A stretch of 64,000 nucleotides of DNA from Nitzschia sp. DOCU1 (Eukaryota; Bacillariophyta; Bacillariophyceae; Bacillariales; Bacillariaceae). Position numbers and translations under genes: made by a program. A model generated the notes under the pieces. That model ran no database searches and had not been told where the DNA came from. It saw only the letters and a list, made by a program, of their open reading frames with translations. The DNA is taken from positions 3,100,001 through 3,164,000 of the forward strand of contig OX595987.1 in the NCBI GenBank assembly GCA_951394045.1, in the 5' to 3' direction. The stretch's first letter is position 1. Every line of letters starts with the position of its first letter. This document shows, piece by piece, positions 1 to 9,883 of this stretch.

Positions 1-832
1 TCTTGGATATACCTGAAGTAAGTGAAACCCAGCCTTCATGTGCCGACAATTGACCCGTTCTTATTTTGTCGGCCCACGCATCAACTTTGTGAGTTAATGC
101 TTCCACCTGTGCGCTAGAATTCCCATCCATTGCGATCCAAATGCCCAGTGATTCTTTGGCTATATCCACCGGGAGCCTTTCCAAAGTGGCAACTTGATTA
201 TCTGTGCGTAGCACGAGAGAACCAGGCGCTTCGTCGATAGTCTTGTACCGCCACTGTTGATGTCGTACGGACCACACGAAGTCAATTAACCACCAATGAC
301 ATTTCTCCGGTTTGAGTGCCCCACCGGTGGCTCTCAATGTTCCAGCCCATAAATCTAGAGCGGCTTGCATTTCCGCAATCAAAGTGGCTGTAGGCGTGGG
401 TACCCTTGGAGAATGAATAGTATCCGTGTCGTCAACAAAAGTAAAACACACGAAGTAGAGCTCCTCAGATGAAATCGCCGAAGTCAAACGAATGCCATAA
501 CCAGCAGTACGCAACGCATTAATGAGGGGAATGGACATAACCAACCAAATGGCCGGCCCTGCTCCGTTTCCTTGCCCAACACCTTGCAATGGGATTTGAA
601 CAGCTCCATAAGGAGTGTCGCTTTGCCCATATGCTGTGGATATATAATGCTGTACCTCGCGCAAGGTGCCGAACATCACCTTGCACGTTTCTGGCGAAAC
701 GCCTAAGCGTTGCATGCATATAGATGCCACCACGTGTACGATTCGGTCATAGCACGAGGTGGCATCATTGCTGCAAATGATACCCGCTCGCCTCAGTTGA
801 CGCATTACATCCAACGTGAGGACCTTGTTCAG
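1..832 (-). pseudogene. Frameshifted continuation of LINE reverse transcriptase
   Basis: After the stop at 829-831 the RT continues in a different frame, open from 832 to the window edge (277 codons, no stop). It contains motif A (NDATSCYDRI), the GxGQGNGAGP region of motif B, and the catalytic motif C as FVDDTDT (plus-strand 428-439), followed by GALKPEKCHWW (motif D). A one-base deletion near 830 is the simplest explanation, which would make this copy defective; a translational frameshift is the alternative. There is no start codon of its own, so it is not a separate gene. Confidence 0.8.
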
Positions 833-3114
833 GCGCAAATATTTGCTCTGCGGCCTGGCCTGCTGCCATAGGCTTCATCTGGAATCAATCCCAAAGAGTC
901 CGCTTGTCTAATCATTTCCCTGCCGACTTGCTTATTCAGCATATTGAATAGTGCGTGAAAAAGCACAATGATTCGTAGTTGAGTGACGTGGCGGGAGGTG
1001 GCCTTCTTCGGTATCATAACATCCACGGCTTTCTGCCAGGCCTCAGGTGAAAAGCCAGCCAGTACAGGAATATTACGAAAGGCGGCATCGATAGCTGCAA
1101 CCTCCAACTTATCACAACCAACAATATAGTCGGCCAATTTTGGAGCGAACGGGCTGCTAGCAATTTTGGCTTTCATTTTCTTCCATCCGGCGATGTGATC
1201 GGCCGGGGACACCAACCCAGTAATGGGAGCGCAACCCTTTATTTTGTTGGGCATGCGGAGCTCATGAATGAATGCTAAAGTCGCGGCATCCAAACCTTCT
1301 GGCGGTTCGAAAGTGCCTGACAAAATGGTATCCACAGTTCGCTGACACGCCTCAAACCCTAAAAGCTGGTGGAGGGGCCCCGTCATGAAAGGGGTGTCTT
1401 CGGTCTGGGAAAAACGCCGAATGCCTTCCTGTTTGCAGGCTTCGTCAATTTGATCCTTCGTGTTGCAGTGCACTGTGGTTCCGTCGTGTCCCGTGGTCTC
1501 CAAAGTATTAATGCCCACCCTCCTGGTGGGCTTCATCACTTGATTAATATTCCAGTGGGTATGGCGGGACGATGCAGTGTTCTTCCGTTGTTTAGTCTGA
1601 GCGTCTACTGAGGTCCCGAATTTTGCAGCCCGCCTTTCGTCGAGTTGTTGCTCGAAGGCCTCCCGCAGAGCCACATGATTCTTCTTGGATGCATAATAAG
1701 CTTTCTTGGCCGCCCGAAGGCGTTTTTCCGCAGCAGGGAGGGGAAGGCGCAGAGCATCGACGACCTGGAGTTCTCGCATCAAGCGACGGATTTTCCTGGT
1801 GTCGGTGCGTCGTTTCTTCATCCGTGTGACCACGAGCCACCAGAGATGAACAAAAGACCGTTTTTTCCCCACTTCTTCAGAGAAGAGAACTCTACCTGCA
1901 TAAAATTTTCGGCACACTTTCCGAGCTTTTTTCCTGATTCTATCGTCTTCAAATGCAATGCGGTTGTACTCTTCTTGATCGTCCACAGTGAACCGGCCGT
2001 TGACCGCAGCTTGTTGCAAACGACGCAGGCTCTGTGTGATGCCTCGGCGGTGTCGCTGACGCCGCACATAGTTGTTGTATTGATGACGTGCAGCGGGATC
2101 CCGGACCGGCAATGTATCTGGTGCTCGAATTGCGGGCTTCGGGGCCGGGAAGCCAAAGAGGCTTTCCATGGTCAGGTCCAGCCACAAGAGGCGGTGATCA
2201 ATGGGGCCACCCAAATCGAATTCACCAAAACCTGAATAACCGCAGGCGGCTACATCCAGCCCTGGCGTTACCCAAATGCAGTCAATAGGATAATTTGACA
2301 CCGTTTGACGATTGCACGTCCGAACATTTGCATCTCGCCCAATTTCCCTGCGAAAGACATTTGTGAGCCCAATTGACGTCGCCCAATCATGAACTGGCCC
2401 CGTGAAAACGTCTTCGTTCGCATCGAGGCCCAAGACAATTTGTTCGCCATCCTGGACCCACTTCACGATAGATTCACCTACTTCTGAGAGAAATATCGCT
2501 CTAGGATCCGGGTTGGCCTGACCTTGCTTTCGAAAATACAGTTCCTGCTGGGATAGAACGGTGGTGCCCCGGTTGGAGTTGTCAGGGCAAGGGCGGTAGC
2601 CATTGATGACACGTGTGCGGCGGCCTTGAGCGCCCTCGAGAAGGACCCATGTCCAGCGGCCTAGTTGCCTAGGATCCATGCCTCGATCAATCATTCGAAC
2701 CGTGGCCTGTTCGGAGATCAGAGACGCAGTGCCCCCAAATAAAACGCGAGAGCGACTGTTGGAGTGGCAATTTGTGGCTACCACAGATGTACCCTTGAAC
2801 CGGAAGAATCGTCGTCGCCATTGTCCACTGGCCGGGAACCTCCTTAGATTGAGGTTGATTTCCTGGAGATTAAAGATGCCGAATTGATATTTTGAGATGA
2901 AATTAGGAATCAGTTCATAATGATCCTTGGTGGGGTCCACCGGCAAGCCTTTGATATTTTGGAACCCAATTCGGAAGTGTGGGCAACTTGGCGTGAGAGC
3001 GTTCCCCACAGAGCTGTCTTGTGAATCTCGGTCGTTTCCTTGTTGTTGGCTCCCTCCCGAATGCCGAGCCATTCGGGAGTTGCCGTTCCTGTTAATGGTC
3101 GCTGCTGGCGCCAT
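829..3114 (-). CDS. LINE ORF2, endonuclease and start of reverse transcriptase
   Basis: The open frame extends upstream into ORF1 from a TTG, but the sensible starts are ATGs at 3114 or 3072, close to the end of ORF1. Endonuclease/exonuclease/phosphatase (APE-type) motifs are in order: GFQNIKGL, NLQEINLN (catalytic Glu), GLDANED, PIDCIWV and the terminal PIDHRLL (Asp-His). A linker rich in Arg/Lys follows, then the RT N-terminal region (MIPKKATSRHVTQLRIIV and AYGSRPGR). The frame stops at TGA 829-831, directly after the RPGR motif, and RT continues in another frame. The endonuclease would nick target DNA and RT would prime from the nick. Confidence 0.85.
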   Translation of the reverse strand: MAPAATINRNGNSRMARHSGGSQQQGNDRDSQDSSVGNALTPSCPHFRIGFQNIKGLPVDPTKDHYELIPNFISKYQFGIFNLQEINLNLRRFPASGQWRRRFFRFKGTSVVATNCHSNSRSRVLFGGTASLISEQATVRMIDRGMDPRQLGRWTWVLLEGAQGRRTRVINGYRPCPDNSNRGTTVLSQQELYFRKQGQANPDPRAIFLSEVGESIVKWVQDGEQIVLGLDANEDVFTGPVHDWATSIGLTNVFRREIGRDANVRTCNRQTVSNYPIDCIWVTPGLDVAACGYSGFGEFDLGGPIDHRLLWLDLTMESLFGFPAPKPAIRAPDTLPVRDPAARHQYNNYVRRQRHRRGITQSLRRLQQAAVNGRFTVDDQEEYNRIAFEDDRIRKKARKVCRKFYAGRVLFSEEVGKKRSFVHLWWLVVTRMKKRRTDTRKIRRLMRELQVVDALRLPLPAAEKRLRAAKKAYYASKKNHVALREAFEQQLDERRAAKFGTSVDAQTKQRKNTASSRHTHWNINQVMKPTRRVGINTLETTGHDGTTVHCNTKDQIDEACKQEGIRRFSQTEDTPFMTGPLHQLLGFEACQRTVDTILSGTFEPPEGLDAATLAFIHELRMPNKIKGCAPITGLVSPADHIAGWKKMKAKIASSPFAPKLADYIVGCDKLEVAAIDAAFRNIPVLAGFSPEAWQKAVDVMIPKKATSRHVTQLRIIVLFHALFNMLNKQVGREMIRQADSLGLIPDEAYGSRPGRRANICA

Positions 3115-5806
3115 CGGCCGCGGCGCCAGCCGGTTCCCCATGGGCCGAGGGAGTGACTGGATTAATAGGATTTGGGTTAGGTTGTCCGGTAATAGGATTG
3201 GAATTGACTGATATGCCATGTGCGGCCAAGAGAGCGCTGAGACGAGCCTCCACAATACGGTTGAGTTCCTGTTCCTGAGCGGCAACTTGTGCATCACGGG
3301 CCGCTTCCCGTGCTTCCAAGTCAGCAACAAGTCGTCGGTTCTCCTGTTGGAGGCGCTCGATGTCCGAAAGGGATTGTTTGAGTTGGCGGCGTGTGGTTCC
3401 TGTAGTAGCACCAGAAGCCATTGTGTTGGATGTTCCTCGTGTGCTGGCAGTGAGATCATCATCAAGTTGCATTTGGGTCGGCGCAACTTCAGCTGGGACT
3501 TCCGCGAAGCGGACGCCAGTGGAATCCTCGGGCTCTGCTTCCACTGCCTTGGTCACCACAGTATTCCCGTCGTGATCACGCTCAAAGTAAGTACCAATTG
3601 ATCTGTCGTCGTTGACCGCTGCTCGTTGTTCGAGGGCTTCTCCAATCGTTTTGGTTGGGATTGTAGGCATAACCGAGGCCGCAACTTCTTCATCCTTGGG
3701 TGCTTTTAAGTCCATCTCCTTCCATGCCTCTCCCATACCAAAGAGGTTGTCGTCGTCGTCTCCGACCAAGTCACCAATAACACCGACGGCGCCACCCGCA
3801 CTCGGTTTCCAATCCACATTCTTGTAAATCTCTAGTGCCTCGTGTGTGAACCATGCTCCAGCCGCCGAACCATAGATTTTCAGGCATTCCGGCACCATTT
3901 GAGCGACGATGGAGTTTGCTTCAGCCGAGTATGGGTGGACGGTAGTGAAGACATGTCCATCGCCTTTCCATTTCTTGTCGACGGACAGGAAGATTCTTGC
4001 GGTGATGCTTGCCCTGGGGCATTTGGCCATCAGGTGTCGACGAAGAGTAGTGGAGCCACCGGTCGCGTCAGGGATTGGAATGTCGAGTTCAGTTACCAAG
4101 TTGCACATAATTGTCACCACATGTCGGTTGATCAGGAACTTCGGTGCCGGGATTTTAGGATCCTCGGATTTCAATTCCTTGAGCAATTTACCTTGATCGC
4201 TCCCAAAGCAAGGGATAAAGCGGAATCTCATTCCCAAAATTCTAATGCGACTGCGGCGTTTAAAGATCTCGCCGAGTTTCTGCGCCAGGGGGAGTTCAGC
4301 GCCTCGCGTAACATCAATATGGAGAGCCTCCGGAGATTTGTCCGCTGCGCGATCTTCGGTCCATGGGTAAAGAGCGCCATTCTCGTCCTTCAGGCGCCGC
4401 CACTGGACGCCTATGGCAATGTTTTTAAGGTCCATGTTTAATTTATCCAAGAGGGCGTCCAGAAATGTGCGGTGATCCATTGTCTTCGTAGAACCAATCA
4501 AAACCCCGGCACAGCCATGACTGGCGCATTGGATATGATTAGGGGCATGGTTGAGCTGTACTCCCGAGGCGTTGAACAGGGATTCTGAGAGCTTGTGGCC
4601 AAGATCAGGCAGAGGGCACTTGAGACGGTCAGGGCTCTCACACACAAGGTGCAATGAGACCCAAAGGACGGTTTGTCCCCTTTTAAAGTTCGGGTACTGT
4701 CCAAACAGTGCAGTGATTGGGAGGCTAACGGAGCCATCGGGGATTTTCTTGGGGTCTTTAATGGTACCTGGGTTATTCTTATTATCCCAGTTCGCCAGAC
4801 CAATTGGCTTGCCTGCCAAGATCTGAAGGTTAGCAAAGAAAGTTGTCATGCGCTCCATGACAAATTTCAACGGTTCGGTCTCAGTACTTGGGAAAGTGAT
4901 CTTGGCGCTATAGCGGCACGACTTTCGGATCGACGGGAGGGACTTGAGGGCTTTGGTTGCTGATTTCCTTGCAACAGCAGCGAAAGTTGTGGCGGTATTG
5001 GGGTTCTCAGTGGCAGTAAGGGCAGGAGTGTCGGGGGCAGGGGCAGGAGTCTCAGGGGCAGCAGGGTCGGGATCAGCATGGGCAGGGGTGTCAGGGGCAG
5101 TGAGGGAGGGGGTCTCGGGGTCAGCAGGGGCAGGGTTCTCCGCGGTAGGGGCAGTTACATCGGTCCTGTTAGAATCATGAGGATCCATGGGACCAGGGCG
5201 TTCGGTGTTGCAGGACAGATCGAAGCGGGTTACCAAACGGGCCAGGGGAACCCTCGCATTCAGAGAGGGGCTAGCTAGATCAATCGTTTCTGGAGAAGAC
5301 ACCTCAGTATCGGGAGATGGAGCTTCAGGTTCGTTCTCGTCCGAGTCCTCGTCGTCGTCCATGATATCCTCGTCTTCGTCGTCATCGTCCACTTCCAAGG
5401 TCAGTACTGCCTTCTCCATCGTCATTTTTTTATTTTTCTTTTTGTTTTTTCCTTTCTGTGGGGTGGTGGAGTTGGGATCTTGGTTGCGACGCTTGCTGCT
5501 CCTCGAGACGATCGAAGTCAAGTCCAAATCTTCATCCGAAGACTCATTAGCGAGATCATAAACTTTTGCAGCATTTTCAGCCACGGTAACGCGGGACCTG
5601 GTAGGCCTTCCCGTAGAATTAGTACCAGCGTTGGAACGAGCGGTACGTTCATCGGGTGGTTGAGTCGGGGCCAAGACATCCGTGGTCTTTGGAGCTACGC
5701 TTCCGGACTTCTTTGCCATGGTGGCAGGGGGACGTCGAGAGGTTGGTTTGGGTTTGGGTTGAAGTGCAGAGCGCCTCGCAACGCTGTTTCGATGAGCTTT
5801 CGCCAT
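3092..5806 (-). CDS. LINE ORF1 protein (nucleic-acid-binding/gag-like)
   Basis: About 904 aa from the first ATG (5806); a longer frame would need a TTG. The N-terminus is basic. It is followed by a long acidic stretch (D/E runs near residues 140-165), then a Pro/Ala/Thr-rich low-complexity segment with repeated PETPAP/PDTPA units, a central globular region (about 290-700) that I do not recognise, and a C-terminal coiled coil beginning SDIERLQQENRRL. By position and composition it is the ORF1 of the LINE, expected to bind element RNA in the ribonucleoprotein particle. No zinc knuckle or RRM is obvious. The stop codon overlaps the likely ORF2 start by 23 nt, suggesting ORF2 is made by reinitiation. 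Confidence 0.75.
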   Translation of the reverse strand: MAKAHRNSVARRSALQPKPKPTSRRPPATMAKKSGSVAPKTTDVLAPTQPPDERTARSNAGTNSTGRPTRSRVTVAENAAKVYDLANESSDEDLDLTSIVSRSSKRRNQDPNSTTPQKGKNKKKNKKMTMEKAVLTLEVDDDDEDEDIMDDDEDSDENEPEAPSPDTEVSSPETIDLASPSLNARVPLARLVTRFDLSCNTERPGPMDPHDSNRTDVTAPTAENPAPADPETPSLTAPDTPAHADPDPAAPETPAPAPDTPALTATENPNTATTFAAVARKSATKALKSLPSIRKSCRYSAKITFPSTETEPLKFVMERMTTFFANLQILAGKPIGLANWDNKNNPGTIKDPKKIPDGSVSLPITALFGQYPNFKRGQTVLWVSLHLVCESPDRLKCPLPDLGHKLSESLFNASGVQLNHAPNHIQCASHGCAGVLIGSTKTMDHRTFLDALLDKLNMDLKNIAIGVQWRRLKDENGALYPWTEDRAADKSPEALHIDVTRGAELPLAQKLGEIFKRRSRIRILGMRFRFIPCFGSDQGKLLKELKSEDPKIPAPKFLINRHVVTIMCNLVTELDIPIPDATGGSTTLRRHLMAKCPRASITARIFLSVDKKWKGDGHVFTTVHPYSAEANSIVAQMVPECLKIYGSAAGAWFTHEALEIYKNVDWKPSAGGAVGVIGDLVGDDDDNLFGMGEAWKEMDLKAPKDEEVAASVMPTIPTKTIGEALEQRAAVNDDRSIGTYFERDHDGNTVVTKAVEAEPEDSTGVRFAEVPAEVAPTQMQLDDDLTASTRGTSNTMASGATTGTTRRQLKQSLSDIERLQQENRRLVADLEAREAARDAQVAAQEQELNRIVEARLSALLAAHGISVNSNPITGQPNPNPINPVTPSAHGEPAGAAADGASSDH

Positions 5807-6014
5807 GGTGAAAATGACCAAATTTCACGATCAGCGTCGTAGGCTTTCTACGGCTAAATTTATCGCAATTCGAGTTATTATTTCTGGGAGTTATGAGATC
5901 CCATTCATTCATGTCATCATTTCGTCGCGTTCTTGGGTATTTGGAGCCTCTACAAATGCAAAAACATTTGAAACAAACCATTCTCTCCCCAGTATTTCTT
6001 CAAAAGAAGCAAGA

Positions 6015-6398
6015 ATGTTGTTGAAAAGATTCTTTTCAGCCGGAAAATCCGCGTCGATCCAACGGCTTTTTGTCTATGGATCATTGGCGCCAGGAAAACC
6101 GAACGAGCACATTCTGACACCTATTGGTGGACGGTGGGAGGAAGGCGAGGCTACACTGAGGGGCGTTTTAAAGCATGAAGGTTGGGGGGCGGAGATGGGC
6201 TTTCCAGGAATTATTCCAGATGAGAAGGGTGTCGAAGTCAAAGGTTTGGTGTACGCGTCGGAACATTTGGAGCAGCACTGGCAACGCTTGGACGATTTTG
6301 AGGGTGAAGCTTACGAACGAAAGCTTGTCCAGGTGACGTTTGAAAGTGGAAAGAAGTTGGACGCATTTGTTTACACTCTCAAGCAAGAAAAACTTTGA
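6015..6398 (+). CDS. Gamma-glutamylcyclotransferase-like (AIG2/GGACT) protein
   Basis: 127 aa from ATG 6015. The frame is open further upstream, but that part lies in the LINE flank. The fold signature is clear: LFVYGSLAPGKPNEHIL at the start (YGSL substrate-binding loop), WGAEMGFPGI, then VYASEHLEQHWQRLDDFEG (the D-x-x-EG loop around the catalytic acidic residue) and a YxRKLVQV strand. Family members cyclise gamma-glutamyl or gamma-glutamylamine compounds to 5-oxoproline; the exact substrate cannot be read here. The first 16 residues (MLLKRFFSAGKSASIQ) are basic and could be a mitochondrial presequence. The gene converges on the PH-domain gene with a 68-bp gap, and the LINE starts within about 200 bp upstream. 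Confidence 0.8.
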   Translation: MLLKRFFSAGKSASIQRLFVYGSLAPGKPNEHILTPIGGRWEEGEATLRGVLKHEGWGAEMGFPGIIPDEKGVEVKGLVYASEHLEQHWQRLDDFEGEAYERKLVQVTFESGKKLDAFVYTLKQEKL

Positions 6399-6466
6399 CA
6401 TCGTGATTTTACAACAAGACAACCATTAATTTTCCTACTATTAAAGCAGCGGTTCCCCCGATTTTG

Positions 6467-9400
6467 TTATAGTAGGTTCGATTGGAAATCATGGTGCTGT
6501 GGAGTATTCTCCAATGATTCATTCCTCATCAGGTACTGCGGAGTGAATTTCGCTTCTTGATTTCTGCGCTCGTTCGTTTGTTTCACAAGGGTGGCTACCA
6601 GCGGGGCGAAATTGGATGCAATCGAAGAGCCTGCGTCGCTAAAGGATCGAAAGTTAGTGCTGTGATTGGTAGAGTGGCTGCTCGACGAGAGACGACGAAG
6701 CCGACCAGAGTAAGCCGAGGAAATTTTTCCGTGACAACAGTGGTCCTTCTCCTGTGCCCACAAGCTCAGATCGTTTTCGTGAACTGGGAACTCGGCGGGC
6801 TTGGCGAATTCGTCGTCATTGACAAAGCATTCACTATCATGCGACAAGGCCGAGGTTATTGATGGTGTGGTGGATGGAGGACGCATTCCAAACTGGACCG
6901 TGGGTCGGCGAGGTGGGCATTTTGCGTCGACTTCCATGACAGCCTTAGTCAATACCGCTCGCTGCTCAGTCGTCAGAAAGTCATTCCGGAAACTTAGTGT
7001 CAACGGTCTGCCACGCGCTTGGATGGCTTTACGAATACTGTCAAATGTCCAAGGACCGATTTCGACCGAGACCCCATCAAAAGCGACAAGACGAGCGCCC
7101 AACCTCGGCTTCTGGTTCATCCCCGATTCATCAAACCCATGAAACCCGCACACCAGAACTGCATCCTTGGGTAAAGCTACCGGGCAAACTTCTTCATTCT
7201 TGGCGTTGCGGCCACTTGCCAAGGATGTGATAGCAGCAACATTACGAAGCTCGGCAGCTGTCTTGTCACTTCCATCCGCATCTCCGTTGAGATCCGCCGT
7301 CAATGCTGCAGTCAAGAGACCTTTTGGCTTAACTGGAGCCGGTGGGGCCTTTTGAAATTGGATTCCAATCTTTTGAGAGTAGAAAGTTAGATGGTATACC
7401 GACAAATCCATATTTGCCTCTGCTGGAGTCAGCGAATACCCCTTGGGCTCAACAACATCGGCTAATGGGCAGGAAAGTCGTGCAGTGGCTTGACCACTTT
7501 CTGTAATGACAGACTTCGACGCGGTCGATTGTGTTGAGGCCGAACAAAGGGTAGGCTGGCGATCATACTCGTCCATATCATAATCGTCTCGATCGAGCTG
7601 CAACACTGGATTCGGGCGCTCGGGGGTACTATCCATTGACGTACTCTTTGGAATCGATGGAGTGCTGTGATGCGAAAATTCGGCAACAGATCCAAACTCT
7701 GCACCCACCGAGGAAACGACAGAAGGTGAAATGGATTGATATTCATTCACGCTGAGATCATCCTCTTCGGATGATGATTCCTCCGAATCCGCATCGTCAA
7801 TAAGCGAGGCACTTCGGGGGGTAACCTGAGCGGTCTGGCACGGAGTCTTCTCTTCCACTTCTACTCGTAGTTTGACCGTTTCGGCCTGAACCGGCAAGTC
7901 CTCTTCCAAGGCTTCCGAATTGTCCACGCTCGTATTTAACTCGGCCTCGCTCTCGGAATCCAATGGGAATTCCCGTACCCTCATCAAGCGTTCGTGAAGC
8001 TGAATGCTAGTCACAACGTGCTCTTCCAATTCATCAATCAAACGCTCTTCATCGCTACCAAGCATGGTATTATCTTCCATGGGCCCGGTCCTTTCATTCT
8101 CCTTGTTGCCCGCGTTATTGGGCGTCAAACGCTTCGAGGAAAGAGGCCGCACCACTGCCAATGCTGCCGCCTTTTCTTCCTGCAATTCTTTATTTGCTTG
8201 CTGCAATAGTTTGTATTCTCGGATCAGCACACGTTTTTCCCGTTTCTTTTGCTTCAGCGCCTTGCGAATGGTACAATTTTCTTCCCATAACTTAGTCAAG
8301 TGCTTTTCCGCACGCTCCATGCGTTTTTTCATGTCGTCCACCTGGGCATGTGCTTCTTGTACGTCCTCCACAGCCGTGGCCGCCTCCTCGGCCGCCAACC
8401 GTAACGAATCTCGCTGCTGCTGCCACGCATTCGCTAGTCCCGAAAAGTAAGTCCCAGGAACTGACATGATTTCTTCAATCTCTTCCACAACAGCAGTTGT
8501 GTCCTGACACTCAGCAGCGCGAAAGGCGGTATCCAACAAAGATGATGGTAGATCCGTTGCTGCTTTACTGGACTGATTGTTCTTTGTCGGCGTTTCATCA
8601 GTACTTCCCGACACATTTGCGTCCCCAGCTTGCGTCGTGTTATCCGTCAAGTCCATTTCCTTCTTTTCTTCCCCGTGAGTATCCTCAACACCAGTAGCCA
8701 CACGCTGATTTTTTCCCGAAACAGTCGGTGGCTGCCGCATTTGTTGAGTCAACAATCTCAAGGCTTCATCCAGGCGTTCAAACTGTGCCTTCCACTGCCT
8801 TGCATCCTCCAAGGCACCGTCACGGTCCTTTTCTACATGTTTAAAATCTTCAACCTGCCGTTCCAGATCGGCAATTTGAAATTTCTGACTTGTGCATTGA
8901 CTCGTTAATTGATCCACCTTTTCCTTCCAAAAGGACACTCGTTCCTCTCGCAGCTGCTGGATCCACTCTTCTCCCATGTCTTTGGATCGAGCTTCCAGTA
9001 CAATATCATTTCCTTGTTGCTGTTGTTGCTGCCGTTGAATGATAAATCGTAGTCTTCCATCCGGCAATGTCTCTAGCTCCTTAACCTGGGTTCCTTCGAG
9101 TGAGATTTTTCCTCGAGGTTCCAAATCGTTTGGACTCAGATAGTAGTATAGATTTGTTTCCGTCTGTAATACAAAGAATCTTCGTTTGAATTCTGTAATG
9201 TTTTGCCCCAGTTTTAAGAGATAGCCCGCCTTGGGGGCATGCCGGGCCAGACTGGCGGCTGTTTCGGTCATGCCAGGAACGGCTGGAGTGGCATGAACGC
9301 CGCTGCTGTTATAATAATCGGGATGAGCAGATGTTGTTATGAGGCGTCCGGTAGCCACTTGCAAAAACTTTTGAGCCATGTCAGTGGCGGCTGACGATGA

Positions 9401-9883
9401 CGGAGGAGTAGGCTGGTGCTGTTGTTGTCGTGGATTGTGCGGCGTAGAAAAAGAAGGAACAGCAGAGGACGTGCTGGACTGCCGACGACTGCTACTCGCG
9501 GAAGGATCGAGTACCAGTGGCGGTGGCTTCGCCTTTGTGGCGTTATAGGCTGAGGGGGGAGGAGATTGAAAGGGGGAATCATAGGTTCGGTACAAATTTT
9601 GCGGTACGGTTCGAGTGGACCGGGCACTGTGATGCTGATTCTGTTGATGATTCGTACTCGAGGGTGGCGGTGACAAAAAGGGAGAATCTGCTGCGATCGG
9701 ATAAGGAAGGCTGCGAGTGCTTCGTTGTGATGATGGCGTCTGATAAGAATAAGGAACAAAAGCAGACGGTGGCATTTGACGCAAGGCTCCTCCTCCATCC
9801 GGCATCGAAGTAGAAGAAGTCTGATGCTGGGGGTGTCTGTGAGTGGACGATGAATGAGTGGATTGAGAATATGAGTAATCCAT
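6467..9883 (-). CDS. PH-domain, coiled-coil and PDZ-like scaffold protein
   Basis: 1138 aa, start ATG 9881-9883. The N-terminal ~200 residues are Ser/Pro/Gln-rich and disordered. A PH domain covers about 218-315 (KAGYLLKLGQNITEFKRRFF, then FVLQTETNLYYYL, ending in EEWIQQLREE with the conserved Trp), interrupted by a polyQ run. Coiled coils follow at about 315-380 and 500-600. After an acidic Ser-rich segment, a PDZ-like fold is suggested at 830-975 (IGIQFQKAP, PRLGARLVAFDGVSVE, RGRPLTLSFR). The PH domain suggests binding to phosphoinositide membranes; the partner is unknown. It looks like a signalling or trafficking scaffold, but I recognise no specific orthologue. Single exon. Confidence 0.75.
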   Translation of the reverse strand: MDYSYSQSTHSSSTHRHPQHQTSSTSMPDGGGALRQMPPSAFVPYSYQTPSSQRSTRSLPYPIAADSPFLSPPPSSTNHQQNQHHSARSTRTVPQNLYRTYDSPFQSPPPSAYNATKAKPPPLVLDPSASSSRRQSSTSSAVPSFSTPHNPRQQQHQPTPPSSSAATDMAQKFLQVATGRLITTSAHPDYYNSSGVHATPAVPGMTETAASLARHAPKAGYLLKLGQNITEFKRRFFVLQTETNLYYYLSPNDLEPRGKISLEGTQVKELETLPDGRLRFIIQRQQQQQQGNDIVLEARSKDMGEEWIQQLREERVSFWKEKVDQLTSQCTSQKFQIADLERQVEDFKHVEKDRDGALEDARQWKAQFERLDEALRLLTQQMRQPPTVSGKNQRVATGVEDTHGEEKKEMDLTDNTTQAGDANVSGSTDETPTKNNQSSKAATDLPSSLLDTAFRAAECQDTTAVVEEIEEIMSVPGTYFSGLANAWQQQRDSLRLAAEEAATAVEDVQEAHAQVDDMKKRMERAEKHLTKLWEENCTIRKALKQKKREKRVLIREYKLLQQANKELQEEKAAALAVVRPLSSKRLTPNNAGNKENERTGPMEDNTMLGSDEERLIDELEEHVVTSIQLHERLMRVREFPLDSESEAELNTSVDNSEALEEDLPVQAETVKLRVEVEEKTPCQTAQVTPRSASLIDDADSEESSSEEDDLSVNEYQSISPSVVSSVGAEFGSVAEFSHHSTPSIPKSTSMDSTPERPNPVLQLDRDDYDMDEYDRQPTLCSASTQSTASKSVITESGQATARLSCPLADVVEPKGYSLTPAEANMDLSVYHLTFYSQKIGIQFQKAPPAPVKPKGLLTAALTADLNGDADGSDKTAAELRNVAAITSLASGRNAKNEEVCPVALPKDAVLVCGFHGFDESGMNQKPRLGARLVAFDGVSVEIGPWTFDSIRKAIQARGRPLTLSFRNDFLTTEQRAVLTKAVMEVDAKCPPRRPTVQFGMRPPSTTPSITSALSHDSECFVNDDEFAKPAEFPVHENDLSLWAQEKDHCCHGKISSAYSGRLRRLSSSSHSTNHSTNFRSFSDAGSSIASNFAPLVATLVKQTNERRNQEAKFTPQYLMRNESLENTPQHHDFQSNLL

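Larger units (their letters stand above)
1..5830 (-). mobile_element. Non-LTR (LINE-type) retrotransposon, 3' part outside window
   Basis: Minus-strand element with the classic two-ORF layout: ORF1 (3092-5806), then ORF2 with an APE-type endonuclease followed by reverse transcriptase, running off the window start. ORF1 and ORF2 overlap by about 23 nt (3092-3114), a typical LINE arrangement. No LTRs are seen. The 5' end is not defined; it lies somewhere between ORF1's start and the host gene that starts at 6015, so the right boundary given is approximate. The poly(A) tail and target-site duplication cannot be checked because the 3' end is missing. Confidence 0.85.

Noticed and set aside
3115..3486. 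Upstream extension of LINE ORF2
   Set aside because: It starts at TTG and overlaps ORF1 out of frame without conserved content; ATGs at 3114 and 3072 fit a LINE better.
5805..6014. N-terminal extension of the cyclotransferase-like protein into the LINE flank
   Set aside because: The extra residues come from LINE-adjacent DNA and add nothing to the domain; ATG 6015 gives a normal family length.
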